A DNA stretch of 64,000 nucleotides. Origin: Streptomyces sp. A1277 (GTDB lineage Bacteria > Actinomycetota > Actinomycetes > Streptomycetales > Streptomycetaceae). Shown one piece after another: positions 27,860 to 36,053 of this stretch. Each line of letters starts with the position of its first letter. The stretch's first letter is position 1. Location of the stretch: contig NZ_SSBI01000004.1 of assembly GCF_004795015.1 (NCBI RefSeq), positions 1-64,000 on the forward strand, read 5' to 3'. The notes below the pieces were generated by a model. The model had not been told where the DNA came from. It was given only the letters and a program-made list of their open reading frames with translations, and ran no database searches. The position numbers were made by a program, and so were the translations under genes.

Positions 27860-29152
27860 GTGGCACCGACAGACGAGACCGCTCAGATCCAGCCTCCCCG
27901 CACGCCGCCCGTTCCGCCGGCCGCGCCACCGGCCCCGCCGTCCGGCGCCGGCCCGGCCCGCATGCCCGCCTGGCTGCCGCGCGCCATGGTGCTCGCGCTG
28001 GCGCTGTACGCCTGCTTCCGGCTCGGCAGCTGGGCGTTCGACCAGCTCATCGGCCTGCTGATCAACGTGCTGATCTCCTTCTTCCTGGCGCTCGCCGTCG
28101 AGCCCGCGGTGAGCCGGATGTCGGCCGGCGGCATGCGCCGGGGCTTCGCCACCTTCCTGGTCTTCCTCGTCGTGCTGATCGCCGGTGCCGGATTCGTCTT
28201 CCTGCTCGGGTCGATGCTCGCGGGCCAGATCGTCGACATGGTGGCGGACTTCCCGAAGTACCTCGACTCGGTGATCAACTGGGTCAACCAGACCTTCCAC
28301 ACGGAGCTCTCACGGGTCCAGGTCCAGGACAGCCTGCTGCACTCCGACTGGCTGCAGAAGTACGTCCAGAACAGCGCGACCGGCGTGCTCGACGTGTCCA
28401 CCACGGTCCTCGGGGGTCTCTTCCGGCTGCTGACGATCTTCCTGTTCTCCTTCTACTTCGCGGCAGACGGCCCCAGGCTGCGCCGCGCGCTGTGCTCCGT
28501 ACTGCCGCCCGCCCGCCAGGCCGAGGTGCTGCGGGCCTGGGAGATCGCGGTCGGCAAGACCGGCGGTTATCTCTACTCGCGCGGTCTGATGGCGCTCATC
28601 TCGGCAGTCGCGCACTACATCCCGCTGATGGTCCTCGGAGTGCCGTACGCGCCGGCGCTCGCGATCTGGGTCGGACTCGTCTCCCAGTTCATCCCCACGA
28701 TCGGCACCTATCTCGCGGGCGCCCTGCCGATGCTGATCGCGTTCACCGTCGATCCCTGGTACGCGGTCTGGGTCCTCGGGTTCGTCGTGGTGTACCAGCA
28801 GTTCGAGAACTATGTGCTGCAGCCGAAACTGACCGCCAAGACGGTCGACATCCACCCCGCGGTGGCGTTCGGCTCGGTCATCGCCGGTACGGCGCTGATG
28901 GGTGCCGTCGGCGCGCTGATCGCCATCCCGGCCGTGGCCACGCTCCAGGCATTCCTGGGCGCCTACGTGAAGCGGTACGACGTCACGGACGACCCGCGCG
29001 TCCACGGCGGCCGCCCCGGGGTACGGGGCGAACCGCTCTGGACGCGCCTGCGGCGGCTGGTCACCGCCCCCGCGAGCGGCGGCCGGGAGCCGGACGGTGG
29101 GGAGCCGGAGGATCCGCAGGGGCCGGAGGGGCGCACCGGGCCGGGTGTCTGA
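27860..29152 (+). CDS. AI-2E family transporter-like permease
   Basis: A 430-residue membrane protein of the AI-2 exporter/PerM superfamily. It has a Pro-rich cytoplasmic N terminus (~45 residues) and about seven to eight membrane helices. Family landmarks are LLINVLISFFLALAVEPAV, GGYLYSRGLMALISAVAHYIPL and YQQFENYVLQPKLTAKTVDIHP. The C terminus is charged and low in complexity. GTG 27860 is used because the coding pattern starts there; the ribosome-binding site (ggcgag) is weak. Known members export autoinducer-2 or act as Na+/H+ antiporters; the substrate here cannot be told. It ends about 190 bases before recA. Confidence 0.85.
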   Translation: MAPTDETAQIQPPRTPPVPPAAPPAPPSGAGPARMPAWLPRAMVLALALYACFRLGSWAFDQLIGLLINVLISFFLALAVEPAVSRMSAGGMRRGFATFLVFLVVLIAGAGFVFLLGSMLAGQIVDMVADFPKYLDSVINWVNQTFHTELSRVQVQDSLLHSDWLQKYVQNSATGVLDVSTTVLGGLFRLLTIFLFSFYFAADGPRLRRALCSVLPPARQAEVLRAWEIAVGKTGGYLYSRGLMALISAVAHYIPLMVLGVPYAPALAIWVGLVSQFIPTIGTYLAGALPMLIAFTVDPWYAVWVLGFVVVYQQFENYVLQPKLTAKTVDIHPAVAFGSVIAGTALMGAVGALIAIPAVATLQAFLGAYVKRYDVTDDPRVHGGRPGVRGEPLWTRLRRLVTAPASGGREPDGGEPEDPQGPEGRTGPGV

Positions 29153-29179
29153 GGGCCGGGGCCCGGCGGCGTGGTGCGC

Positions 29180-29208
29180 TTGACACTAAAATCGAACATC
29201 CATTCTCA
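29180..29208 (+). promoter_or_regulatory. recA promoter with overlapping SOS (LexA) box
   Basis: A TTGACA -35 hexamer lies at 29180-29185. Just downstream, gaacatccattc (29194-29205) matches the actinobacterial/Bacillus-type SOS box GAAC-N4-GTTC, with the right half imperfect (attc). The box overlaps the expected -10 region, so LexA (gene at the end of this window) would block RNA polymerase. The ATG is ~140 bases further on. Confidence 0.75.
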
Positions 29209-29345
29209 TGGGATTCCGGCCGGGTTTTCCCGGGCCCGACCGTGGAGTTGTCCACAGGCCGGGAGGACGTCGAGGCCCATTGTCAGTGGCAGGGGTTAGC
29301 GTCTTTGACGTGAAGCGATCGACTCAAGCAAATCGGGTGGAACCC

Positions 29346-30473
29346 ATGGCAGGAACCGACCGCGAGAAGGCGCTGGACGCCGCACTCGCACAGATTGAAC
29401 GGCAATTCGGCAAGGGCGCGGTGATGCGCCTCGGCGAGCGGCCGAACGAGCCCATCGAGGTGATCCCCACCGGGTCCACCGCACTCGACGTCGCGCTCGG
29501 CGTCGGCGGTCTGCCGCGCGGCCGCGTGGTGGAGGTGTACGGACCGGAGTCCTCCGGTAAGACGACGCTGACGCTGCACGCCGTGGCGAACGCGCAGAAG
29601 CTCGGCGGCTCGGTGGCCTTCATCGACGCGGAGCACGCCCTCGACCCCGAGTACGCCAAGAAGCTCGGCGTCGACATCGACAACCTCATCCTGTCCCAGC
29701 CGGACAACGGTGAGCAGGCCCTTGAGATCGTCGACATGCTGGTCCGCTCGGGCGCTCTCGACCTGATCGTCATCGACTCCGTCGCGGCCCTCGTGCCGCG
29801 CGCGGAGATCGAGGGCGAGATGGGCGACTCGCACGTGGGTCTCCAGGCCCGTCTGATGAGCCAGGCGCTCCGGAAGATCACCAGCGCGCTCAACCAGTCC
29901 AAGACCACCGCGATCTTCATCAACCAGCTCCGCGAGAAGATCGGTGTGATGTTCGGCTCGCCGGAGACCACCACCGGTGGCCGCGCGCTCAAGTTCTACG
30001 CCTCGGTGCGCCTCGACATCCGCCGGATCGAGACGCTCAAGGACGGCACCGACGCGGTCGGCAACCGCACCCGCGTCAAGGTCGTGAAGAACAAGGTCGC
30101 GCCGCCCTTCAAGCAGGCCGAGTTCGACATCCTCTACGGCCAGGGCATCAGCCGCGAGGGCGGCCTGATCGACATGGGCGTGGAGCACGGCTTCGTCCGC
30201 AAGGCCGGCGCCTGGTACACGTACGAGGGCGATCAGCTCGGCCAGGGCAAGGAGAACGCCCGCAACTTCCTCAAGGACAACCCCGACCTCGCCAACGAGA
30301 TCGAGAAGAAGATCCTGGTGAAGCTGGGCGTCGGGGTCCAGCCCGAGGAAGCATCCGCCGAGTCCGGTGCGGACGCGGCAGGCGCGGCGGCCCCGGCCGA
30401 CGCGGTCGCGAAGCCGGCGGCAGCCCCGGCCGGCAAGACCAAGCCGGCCAAGGCGGCCGCAGCCAAGAGCTAG
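29346..30473 (+). CDS. recA: RecA recombinase
   Basis: A 375-residue recombinase that forms ATP-dependent filaments on single-stranded DNA, carries out strand exchange and triggers LexA self-cleavage. Walker A is GPESSGKTT at residues 66-74; Walker B follows in [15 protein letters not shown]1 and L2 DNA-binding loops are present ([33 protein letters not shown]). The C-terminal ~40 residues are an Ala/Lys/Pro tail typical of Streptomyces RecA. ATG 29346 is preceded by gggtgg. recX starts 4 bases after its stop, so the two are co-transcribed. No intein is present. Confidence 0.98.
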   Translation: MAGTDREKALDAALAQIERQFGKGAVMRLGERPNEPIEVIPTGSTALDVALGVGGLPRGRVVEVYGPESSGKTTLTLHAVANAQKLGGSVAFIDAEHALDPEYAKKLGVDIDNLILSQPDNGEQALEIVDMLVRSGALDLIVIDSVAALVPRAEIEGEMGDSHVGLQARLMSQALRKITSALNQSKTTAIFINQLREKIGVMFGSPETTTGGRALKFYASVRLDIRRIETLKDGTDAVGNRTRVKVVKNKVAPPFKQAEFDILYGQGISREGGLIDMGVEHGFVRKAGAWYTYEGDQLGQGKENARNFLKDNPDLANEIEKKILVKLGVGVQPEEASAESGADAAGAAAPADAVAKPAAAPAGKTKPAKAAAAKS

Positions 30474-30476
30474 ACC

Positions 30477-31118
30477 GTGACGCGTCGTACGCAGTGGCCG
30501 GACAGCGCCGCCGACCCCGGCGCGGGCTCCGGATTCGGTGAGGGGGCGGGGCGCCGTTCCCGCTCCCGGTCCAGTGACAGCGGTTCCCCCTCCTCGTCGA
30601 GGGCCGAGAAGGGGGAACCGCGCGACCCCGTCGAGCAGGCACGCAACATCTGCCTGCGGCTGCTCACCGGCACACCGCGCACCCGCAAGCAGCTCGCGGA
30701 CGCCCTGCGCAAGCGGGAGATTCCGGACGAGGCAGCCGAGGAGGTGCTGTCCCGCTTCGAGGACGTCGGGCTGATCGACGACGCCGCGTTCGCCGACGCC
30801 TGGGTGGAGTCCCGGCACCACGGCCGAGGTCTCGCCCGCCGCGCGCTCGTCCGTGAGCTGCGGACCAAGGGCGTGGACGCCACGGTGATCGACGAAGCGG
30901 TCGGGCAGCTCGACTCCGAGCAGGAGGAGGAGACCGCGCGGGAGCTGGTCGCCCGCAAGCTGCGGTCCACCCGGGGGCTGGACCGCGACAAACGACTGCG
31001 CCGCCTCGCGGGCATGCTCGCCCGCAAGGGGTACGGCGAGGGGATGGCCCTGCGCGTGGTGCGCCGGGCGTTGGAGGAAGAGGGGGAGGACACGGAGGGG
31101 CTGGACGAGCCGTTCTGA
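30477..31118 (+). CDS. recX: RecX, regulator of RecA
   Basis: A 213-residue modulator that binds RecA filaments and inhibits them. The first ~50 residues are Ser/Arg/Gly-rich. The RecX core begins DPVEQARNICLRLLTGTPRTR and has three helical repeats, including RKQLADALRKREIPDEAAEEVL and LIDDAAFADAWVESR. GTG 30477 is used, 3 bases after the recA stop, with no Shine-Dalgarno of its own, so translation is probably coupled to recA. An inverted repeat inside its 5' coding region may lower its transcription relative to recA. Confidence 0.93.
   Translation: MTRRTQWPDSAADPGAGSGFGEGAGRRSRSRSSDSGSPSSSRAEKGEPRDPVEQARNICLRLLTGTPRTRKQLADALRKREIPDEAAEEVLSRFEDVGLIDDAAFADAWVESRHHGRGLARRALVRELRTKGVDATVIDEAVGQLDSEQEEETARELVARKLRSTRGLDRDKRLRRLAGMLARKGYGEGMALRVVRRALEEEGEDTEGLDEPF
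30580..30621 (+). terminator. Hairpin inside the recX 5' coding region
   Basis: A perfect 12-bp stem (gcggttccccct at 30580-30591 with agggggaaccgc at 30610-30621) closes an 18-base loop that can pair further (cctcg/cgagg). It spans recX codons ~35-49. It is terminator-like in strength but has no T run and sits within coding sequence. Confidence 0.55.
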
Positions 31119-31120
31119 CG

Positions 31121-31174
31121 GGCCCCAGCGGAGTGGCCGGCCCCAGCGGAGTGGCCGGGCCCAGCGGAGTGGCC
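31121..31174 (+). repeat. Three-copy 18-bp tandem repeat
   Basis: Three units of ggccccagcggagtggcc-type sequence with an 18-base period (31121, 31139, 31157), nearly identical. Each unit can fold as ggcc...ggcc. They begin right after the recX stop. Confidence 0.92.
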
Positions 31175-31216
31175 GACCGCCGGGGAGCGGCCGGCTCACC
31201 GCCCGGTTGCCACGGG

Positions 31217-31303
31217 GGCAGCCGTCGCGGGAGCAGCCGTCGCGGGAGCAACCGTCACAGGGCGTTCGTCACAGGGCGTTCGTCACGAGGCAGCCGTCAC
31301 TGG
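31217..31303 (+). repeat. Degenerate 14-15 bp tandem repeats
   Basis: Five to six variable units of the type gcagccgtcgcggga / gcaaccgtcacaggg / cgttcgtcacaggg run from about 31217 to the stop of the convergent gene. Together with the 18-bp repeats, they fill most of the 178-base gap between recX and that gene. Confidence 0.75.
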
Positions 31304-31956
31304 CCGGCGCGGGTCGCGCGGCTGATGGTGGCGTCGAGCAGGGCGAGGGCGTCGGCGGCGGTGCGGCCCGGGTAGCGGTTCCACGGGCCGATCAGCCCGG
31401 TCCAGCCCTGGGAGCGCAGCTCGGCGATCAGCCAGGCGCCGGCCCGGTCGACCGTGTCCGCCGAGCCGTAGCCCAGGCGGTGCGCGGTGAGCATGGCACC
31501 GCAGACGCAGCGTGCGCCGCGGGCGTTGCGGAGCCGGTAGGGGGTGTTCTGCCAGCCCCATTCGGTGAGGATCTGCCGGGCGTGGGCGAGGTGGACGGAC
31601 GGCCGTACCTCGGGCTGTCCGATGCGCCGCCACGCGTGGAGCCGGTCGGGCAGCATCGCACCGATCCGGCCGGGGAGCGGACGTTCACGGGGTGCGGCGG
31701 GGGGCAGGGCGCGGACCGTGTCGGCGATCAGCTGGTCCACCGGCACGGAGAGCAGAGCGCGCCAGTCGGCAGGTGGCTCCGACACGTCCCGCGGGCCGGT
31801 GGGGGAGCCCGGGGGCGGGGAGCCGGGGTCGGGAGCGCGGACGGGGTCGGGGGCGGTGAGGTCCCAGCCGGTGACGATCTGCTGCCAGGCGTCCGTGTCG
31901 TGGAGGCGCGCGGCCTGGGCGTCGAGTTCCTCGGGGGTGAGGGCGGTGGTCGGCAT
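31297..31956 (-). CDS. Hypothetical protein (DUF6197-like)
   Basis: A 219-residue soluble protein. The N-terminal ~95 residues are acidic and Pro-rich (TALTPEELDAQAARL, then PDPVRAPDPGSPPPGSP). The C-terminal half has the pattern HLAHARQILTEWGWQNTPYR...CVCGAMLTAHRLGYGSAD, resembling DUF6197 proteins, whose function is unknown. The Cys pair CVCGA is conserved in such proteins. ATG 31956 has ggggag about 9 bases upstream. It is convergent with recX. I cannot assign a function; the domain match is from memory of the pattern. Confidence 0.6.
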   Translation of the reverse strand: MPTTALTPEELDAQAARLHDTDAWQQIVTGWDLTAPDPVRAPDPGSPPPGSPTGPRDVSEPPADWRALLSVPVDQLIADTVRALPPAAPRERPLPGRIGAMLPDRLHAWRRIGQPEVRPSVHLAHARQILTEWGWQNTPYRLRNARGARCVCGAMLTAHRLGYGSADTVDRAGAWLIAELRSQGWTGLIGPWNRYPGRTAADALALLDATISRATRAGQ

Positions 31957-31977
31957 CGGTGCGTGCTCCCCGTCGTA

Positions 31978-32077
31978 GCGGTCCGGCGCCGCAGCGGTCC
32001 GGTGTCCTGGCGGTCCGGCGGTGCGCGCCGGTGAGGCGACTGTCCGTCCGGTGACCGGATCGCTCCACCGGAGCGAT
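31978..32077. promoter_or_regulatory. Iterons and palindrome upstream of the DUF6197-like gene
   Basis: Three copies of gcggtccgg occur with an exact 16-base period (31978, 31994, 32010). Then comes an 8-bp inverted repeat atcgctcc-acc-ggagcgat (32059-32077, 3-base spacer). Both lie within 125 bases upstream of the minus-strand start at 31956, so they could be regulator sites. No promoter hexamers were recognised. Confidence 0.4.
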
Positions 32078-32209
32078 GCCATACGGGTGTGTCGCGGCGC
32101 ATCCGGTCGAGGGGAGCGCCCGTGGCCGGGGTGCGTACGGGGCCAACCCCCGTACGAAGACACCGGAGTGCTTCAGTGCACAGGTATCTGTGCGCAGAGC
32201 AGTGTGTGA

Positions 32210-33241
32210 CGCATCTCCGTCGTCACCCCGCTCACCCTGCTCGTCGGCATGACCTGCACGGTTCTCTTCCTCCAGCCGACCATCAGTGACGCCGCCCGGA
32301 TCCAGGCCAGGGAGGGCACCCGCGCCACCCGGGTGCTCGGCGCGCAGGGCCCCGGTGGTCCGTCGGCGGCCACCGAGGCCGTCCGGGCGACGCCCGGTGT
32401 CACCGCCGCCACGGAGGTGGTCCGCACCACCGTGCGGGTCGGGCTGGAGAAGTACCCCGCGCAGGGCGTGACCGGGGCGGGCCTCACCCGTACCTGGGGC
32501 CCGGGCGTGACGAGCGGTTCGCTCGCCGCGTTCGCCGCGGACGAGCGGTCCGCGGCGATCAGCGAACTCGCCGCCGACCGCCTCGGCCTCCACCCCGGAA
32601 GCCCGCTTGCACTGCACCTCGGCGACGGCACCCCCGCCACCCTCACCGACGCCGCCGTCTACCGCAGCGGACTCGGCTTCGGCGACCTGACCCTGCCGCA
32701 CGACCTGGTCGCCCGGCACATGGACAACCCCCTGGCCGCGACGGTCCTGGTGGCCGGGGAGGTGTCAGGCCGGGCCCTGTCCGCGGCCGTGGCGAAGTTC
32801 CCCGGCGTCACGGTCGTCGCCCCGGCCGTCGCGGACCGGCTCCAGGCCGGCCGCGAGCAGCAGAACGCCGAGGTCAACCTCCTCGCCATGGCGCTGGTCC
32901 TCGCCTCCGCCGCCATCGCCGTCGTCAACACGCTCGCCATGTCGGTGTCCGAGCGGTTCAGGGAGTTCGCACTCCTGCGGCTGGCCGGCGCCACCCGCCG
33001 CCAGGTGCTGCGGATGCTCCGTACCGAGACCCTGTCGGTCCTGATCGTCGCCACCGCGCTCGGCACCGGCATCGCGCTCGCCGTCCTGACCGCCTTCAGC
33101 ATCGGGATGACGGGCAGCGCGGCGCCCGGCCTCCTCCCGCTGGTGTACGGGACCGTGGTGGGCGCCGCCGCCCTGCTCGCGCCCTGATCGCCACCGCTCT
33201 GCCCGGCAGGCTGGCGCTGCGGGCCCCCGCCCAGTGGACGT
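32210..33241 (+). pseudogene. FtsX-like ABC transporter permease, truncated and frameshifted
   Basis: The C-terminal part of a MacB/FtsX-type permease. It begins mid-protein right after an in-frame tga (32207-32209) with RISVVTPLTLLVGMTCTVLF. It runs through an extracytoplasmic domain and the typical AMALVLASAAIAVVNTLAMS, SERFREFALLRLAGATRRQVLRM core. Frame is lost near 33180: the normal sequence continues as ALIATALPGRLALRAPA in another frame after a net one-base deletion or two-base insertion. The N-terminal half and the partner ATPase gene are missing. It is a decayed gene and probably not functional. Confidence 0.82.
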
Positions 33242-33287
33242 GGCCACCAGTCAGTGACGGAGAGGGGGCGGCGGGCCGGCCCCACCC

Positions 33288-33701
33288 TCATACCTCGACC
33301 GGCAGCCCCGCCGCGCGCCACGCCTGGAAGCCGCCCACCAGGTCCGTCGCCCGGTGGAGACCGAGCCGGTGCAGGGACTCGACGGCCAGGCTCGACGCGT
33401 AGCCCTCGTTGCAGATCACGACCACCCGCAGGCCGTGGCTCACGGCCTGCGGGGCGCGATGGCTACCCCGCGGGTCGAGCCGCCACTCCAGCTCGTTGCG
33501 TTCGACGACCAGCGCCCCCGGGATCAGCCCGTCCCGCTCGCGCAGTGCCGCGTAACGGATGTCCACGAGCAGGGCGCCCTCGGAGGCCGCCGTCCACGCC
33601 TCCTGTGCGTCGAGCCGTACGTAACCGGCCCTGATCCGCTCCAGCAGCTCGTCGATTCCGGCCGGGCCGCTCTCGTCGCCCTCGTGCCGTCCCTGGCTCA
33701 C
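33288..33701 (-). CDS. Rhodanese-like sulfurtransferase
   Basis: A 137-residue single-domain rhodanese that moves sulfane sulfur. The active-site Cys is Cys97 in the loop CNEGYASSLA. The CH2-like motifs LLVDIRYAALRERDGLIPGA and LGLHRATDLVGGFQAW are present. The GTG start at 33701 overlaps the stop of the cysteine dioxygenase gene (GTGA), so the two are translated together. In known CDO-rhodanese operons, the rhodanese handles persulfide from cysteine breakdown. Expression is probably controlled by the Cys-rich leader peptide at 34321-34407. Confidence 0.9.
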   Translation of the reverse strand: MSQGRHEGDESGPAGIDELLERIRAGYVRLDAQEAWTAASEGALLVDIRYAALRERDGLIPGALVVERNELEWRLDPRGSHRAPQAVSHGLRVVVICNEGYASSLAVESLHRLGLHRATDLVGGFQAWRAAGLPVEV

Positions 33702-34246
33702 TGCCAGTCCTCCGGGCGCTCGGTCTGCTCCAGGCGGAGCACGGCCCCGGTGCGGCTGTAGCGCCGGATCTGCGGCAGCGGGGGGTAGTACGCGTGGACG
33801 GAGACGGCGTGCTCGGTGGCGGACTCGTTCAGCACCTCGTGGACGTGGTGCCGGCCGAAGGCCCTGCCCCGGCCCGGAGTCAGCTCCCGGGTGCGGTCGA
33901 TGTCCTCGGCCAGCTCCAGGGTCTTCCAGCCGTCGGTGGGCAGCCGGGCGGCGAGGGAGTGCTCCCTGAGCGTGCCGGCCGCGGTGAGGAAGGCGCCGAT
34001 CGAGTCGGCGTGGTCGTGCCAGCCGGTGCCGGTGCCCGGCGGCCAGCCGATGAGCCACGCCTCGCTGCCGCCGGGCCCGTCGAGCCTGACCCACGTCCGG
34101 CCCTCGGGGTCGAGGGGGAGGGAGGCGATGAGGGCGGTGTCCTCGGCGGTGCGGCGGACGAAGTCGAGCAGTTCCGCCGCGGTCGGGGCCGGAGCGGACG
34201 TGCGCACGGGCACGGAAAGGGGAGAGGGGGAAGCAGAGGCAGACAC
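33698..34246 (-). CDS. Cysteine dioxygenase (cupin)
   Basis: A 182-residue cupin that oxidises L-cysteine to cysteine sulfinate with non-haem iron. The iron site is the His pair in GTGWHDHADSIGAF (His77, His79) and a later His in GRHHVHEVLN (about 134-136). The SVHAYYPPLP segment fits the family's C-terminal beta strand with the conserved Tyr. The Cys-Tyr cross-link Cys of mammalian CDO is absent, as in most bacterial CDOs. GTG 34246 is chosen because aggacgg lies upstream; ATG 34384 is open but would extend through non-coding leader sequence. It sits 74 bases after the Cys leader peptide and is coupled to the rhodanese gene. Confidence 0.88.
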   Translation of the reverse strand: MSASASPSPLSVPVRTSAPAPTAAELLDFVRRTAEDTALIASLPLDPEGRTWVRLDGPGGSEAWLIGWPPGTGTGWHDHADSIGAFLTAAGTLREHSLAARLPTDGWKTLELAEDIDRTRELTPGRGRAFGRHHVHEVLNESATEHAVSVHAYYPPLPQIRRYSRTGAVLRLEQTERPEDWQ

Positions 34247-34278
34247 GGGGACCGTCCTGGAAGTTCGCGCGGACACCC

Positions 34279-34302
34279 CGCCGCACGGCACAGCGCGCGG
34301 CG
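34279..34302 (-). promoter_or_regulatory. Hairpin between the Cys leader peptide and cysteine dioxygenase
   Basis: A 6-bp cgccgc/gcggcg stem with a 12-base loop lies in the 74 bases between the leader-peptide stop and the cysteine dioxygenase start. It is a candidate attenuator element that could hide or free the downstream ribosome-binding site, depending on ribosome stalling in the leader. Confidence 0.4.
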
Positions 34303-34320
34303 AAGGCAGGAGAAGGCGAT

Positions 34321-34407
34321 TCAGCAGGACGGGCGACACACGCAGCCCGCATAGCGGAGCAGGTCCATATGGACCCTCCGCCACAGGCGCACATCGGTGT
34401 CGGTCAT
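34321..34407 (-). CDS. Cys-rich leader peptide (putative cysteine-responsive attenuator)
   Basis: A 28-codon open frame, MTDTDVRLWRRVHMDLLR and a tail with three Cys codons (Cys22, Cys24, Cys28) immediately before the stop. Short leader peptides with an RRxHxDL core and Cys-rich ends precede sulfur genes in many Streptomyces. In mycobacteria polycysteine leader ORFs act as cysteine-responsive attenuators. Stalling at Cys codons when cysteine is scarce would alter folding of the 74-base gap before the cysteine dioxygenase start. The context (CDO plus rhodanese) fits cysteine sensing. No obvious Shine-Dalgarno precedes the ATG, so leaderless translation is possible. Confidence 0.8.
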   Translation of the reverse strand: MTDTDVRLWRRVHMDLLRYAGCVCRPSC

Positions 34408-34439
34408 GACCGGGAGTACACCATGTGGGCCTGCGGGCG

Positions 34440-36053
34440 TCAATTGACGTCGGCGGTGCGGTCGGAGCGAACCGACGTCCGGGTCGCGCCGCCGCGCGCC
34501 GCGTCCGCCGCCGCGAAGAGCTCCGCGGGCCGTACCCCGCCGAACGACTCCACGAGATGGCCGTCCGGCCTGACCAGCAGAACCGTGTGCGCGGAGGCCC
34601 CCGGATAGCTCTCGGTCACCAGCAGCTCCGCCTTCACCGGCAAGGCCGCGACGGCCTCCACCAGCCGGGGCATCACTCCGGCGCGCATCCAATGCCGCCG
34701 GTCCCACACCCCGGTTCCCGGCGCCACCAGCACCACCAGCAGATGCCCCTGGCCCAGCCGCTCCCGCAGCCGCACCGGGGTGCCGTCGGGCGCGGTGACC
34801 CGTACATCGGCCACCGGCGCACCGGGGGGCGTACCGACAGAGGCGTGCGCCTCCGCGCGCGGGGGCGCAAGGGGGGACAGGGAGTAGGAGGGGGGCGCAC
34901 CGAGGGGGCCGCAGCCCAGATGCGCGTCCGCGAGCAGCGCGTCGTGCCCCCGTGCGCTCCCCGGGACCAGGGTCCGCAGCCCCCCGCCGCCCCGCAGTAT
35001 CGGCAGCGACTGGTCGGCGGCGCGCAGCCGCGAGGCGACGGCGGCCCGGCGTTCGGCCTGGTAGCTGTCGAGGAGCACGTCGGACGCGCCGTGGTGCCAG
35101 GCCAGGGCCAGCTTCCAGGCCAGGTTCTCCGCGTCCCGCAGCCCCTCGTCGAGCCCCTGCGTGCCCAGGGCGCCCAGCAGATGGGCGGCGTCCCCGGCCA
35201 GGAAGGCCCGCTTCACCCGCCACCTGCGGGCCAGCCGGTGGTGGAGCGTGTAGACCCCGGTGTCCAGCAGCTCGTACGGGGGAGTCTCGCCGCACCAGCC
35301 CGCCAGGGTGTCCCGGACCCGGGTGACGAGGGCGTCCGGCGTGACCAGTTCGCCGCGCGCGGGCAGCAGCCAGTCCAGCCGCCACACGTCGTCGGGCAGC
35401 GGCCGCGCGGTGACCTCGGCACCCCCGGTGCGCCACGGCGGCGACCGGTGCAGCACGGCCTCGCCGGGCCAGGGCAGCTCGGTGCGCAGCGCCGCCACGG
35501 CGTGCCGTTCCACCGCCGTACGGCCGGGGAACCGGATGTCGAGGAGCTTGCGTACGGTGGAGCGGGCCCCGTCGCAGCCCACCAGGTAACTCCCGCGCCA
35601 CCAGGTCGAACCCGGCTCCCTGGTGTGCACGGTGACCCCGGCCGTGTCCTGCTCCAGCGTGTCGATCCGGCCGAGCTTGGCGCTCTGCACCAGCTCCTGC
35701 GCGGCCACCGCGTCACGCAGCCCCCGTACCAGCGCGTGCTGCGGCACATGGACGGGTGCGGCCGGCGCGTCGCCGCCGGGCACGGGCTCACCGAGCGGCA
35801 GCTCGCGTACCAGCTGCTTGCGCCGCACCGACCGCCAGCCGGACCAGCGCAGCCCCTCGTCGTGCAGCGTCTTGCAGCCGAGCCGCTCCAGAAAGGCCGC
35901 GGTGTCCTCCCGCAGCACGACCGTGCGCGCGGGGCGGGTCTCGTCCTTGCCGGGGTCCTCGTCCAGGAGCACGCACGGCACGCTCTGCGCGGCGAGGGCG
36001 AGTGAGAGCGCCAGGCCGACCGGCCCGGCACCCACGATGATCACCGGGTCCAC
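34440..36053 (-). CDS. FAD-dependent aromatic-ring monooxygenase
   Basis: A 537-residue class A flavoprotein hydroxylase of the MhpA/PhzS-like group. It has the Rossmann GxGxxG motif in IIVGAGPVGLAL (residues ~4-15), the DG motif in YLVGCDGARSTVRKLL and the GD motif in FLAGDAAHLLGALGTQGLDEG. A C-terminal thioredoxin-like region (~from residue 400) is also seen in phenol hydroxylases. GTG 36053 (VDPVIIVGAGP) is chosen because ggggga precedes it; the frame is open to 36161. The substrate is unknown. It lies upstream of the Cys leader on the same strand, and whether the leader RNA also arises by read-through from it is unclear. Confidence 0.85.
   Translation of the reverse strand: MDPVIIVGAGPVGLALSLALAAQSVPCVLLDEDPGKDETRPARTVVLREDTAAFLERLGCKTLHDEGLRWSGWRSVRRKQLVRELPLGEPVPGGDAPAAPVHVPQHALVRGLRDAVAAQELVQSAKLGRIDTLEQDTAGVTVHTREPGSTWWRGSYLVGCDGARSTVRKLLDIRFPGRTAVERHAVAALRTELPWPGEAVLHRSPPWRTGGAEVTARPLPDDVWRLDWLLPARGELVTPDALVTRVRDTLAGWCGETPPYELLDTGVYTLHHRLARRWRVKRAFLAGDAAHLLGALGTQGLDEGLRDAENLAWKLALAWHHGASDVLLDSYQAERRAAVASRLRAADQSLPILRGGGGLRTLVPGSARGHDALLADAHLGCGPLGAPPSYSLSPLAPPRAEAHASVGTPPGAPVADVRVTAPDGTPVRLRERLGQGHLLVVLVAPGTGVWDRRHWMRAGVMPRLVEAVAALPVKAELLVTESYPGASAHTVLLVRPDGHLVESFGGVRPAELFAAADAARGGATRTSVRSDRTADVN

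Noticed and set aside
33288..34394. A single long protein covering the rhodanese and sequence antisense to nothing upstream of it
   Set aside because: The frame upstream of 33701 is an out-of-frame reading of the cysteine dioxygenase gene; the GTGA overlap gives a clear rhodanese start.
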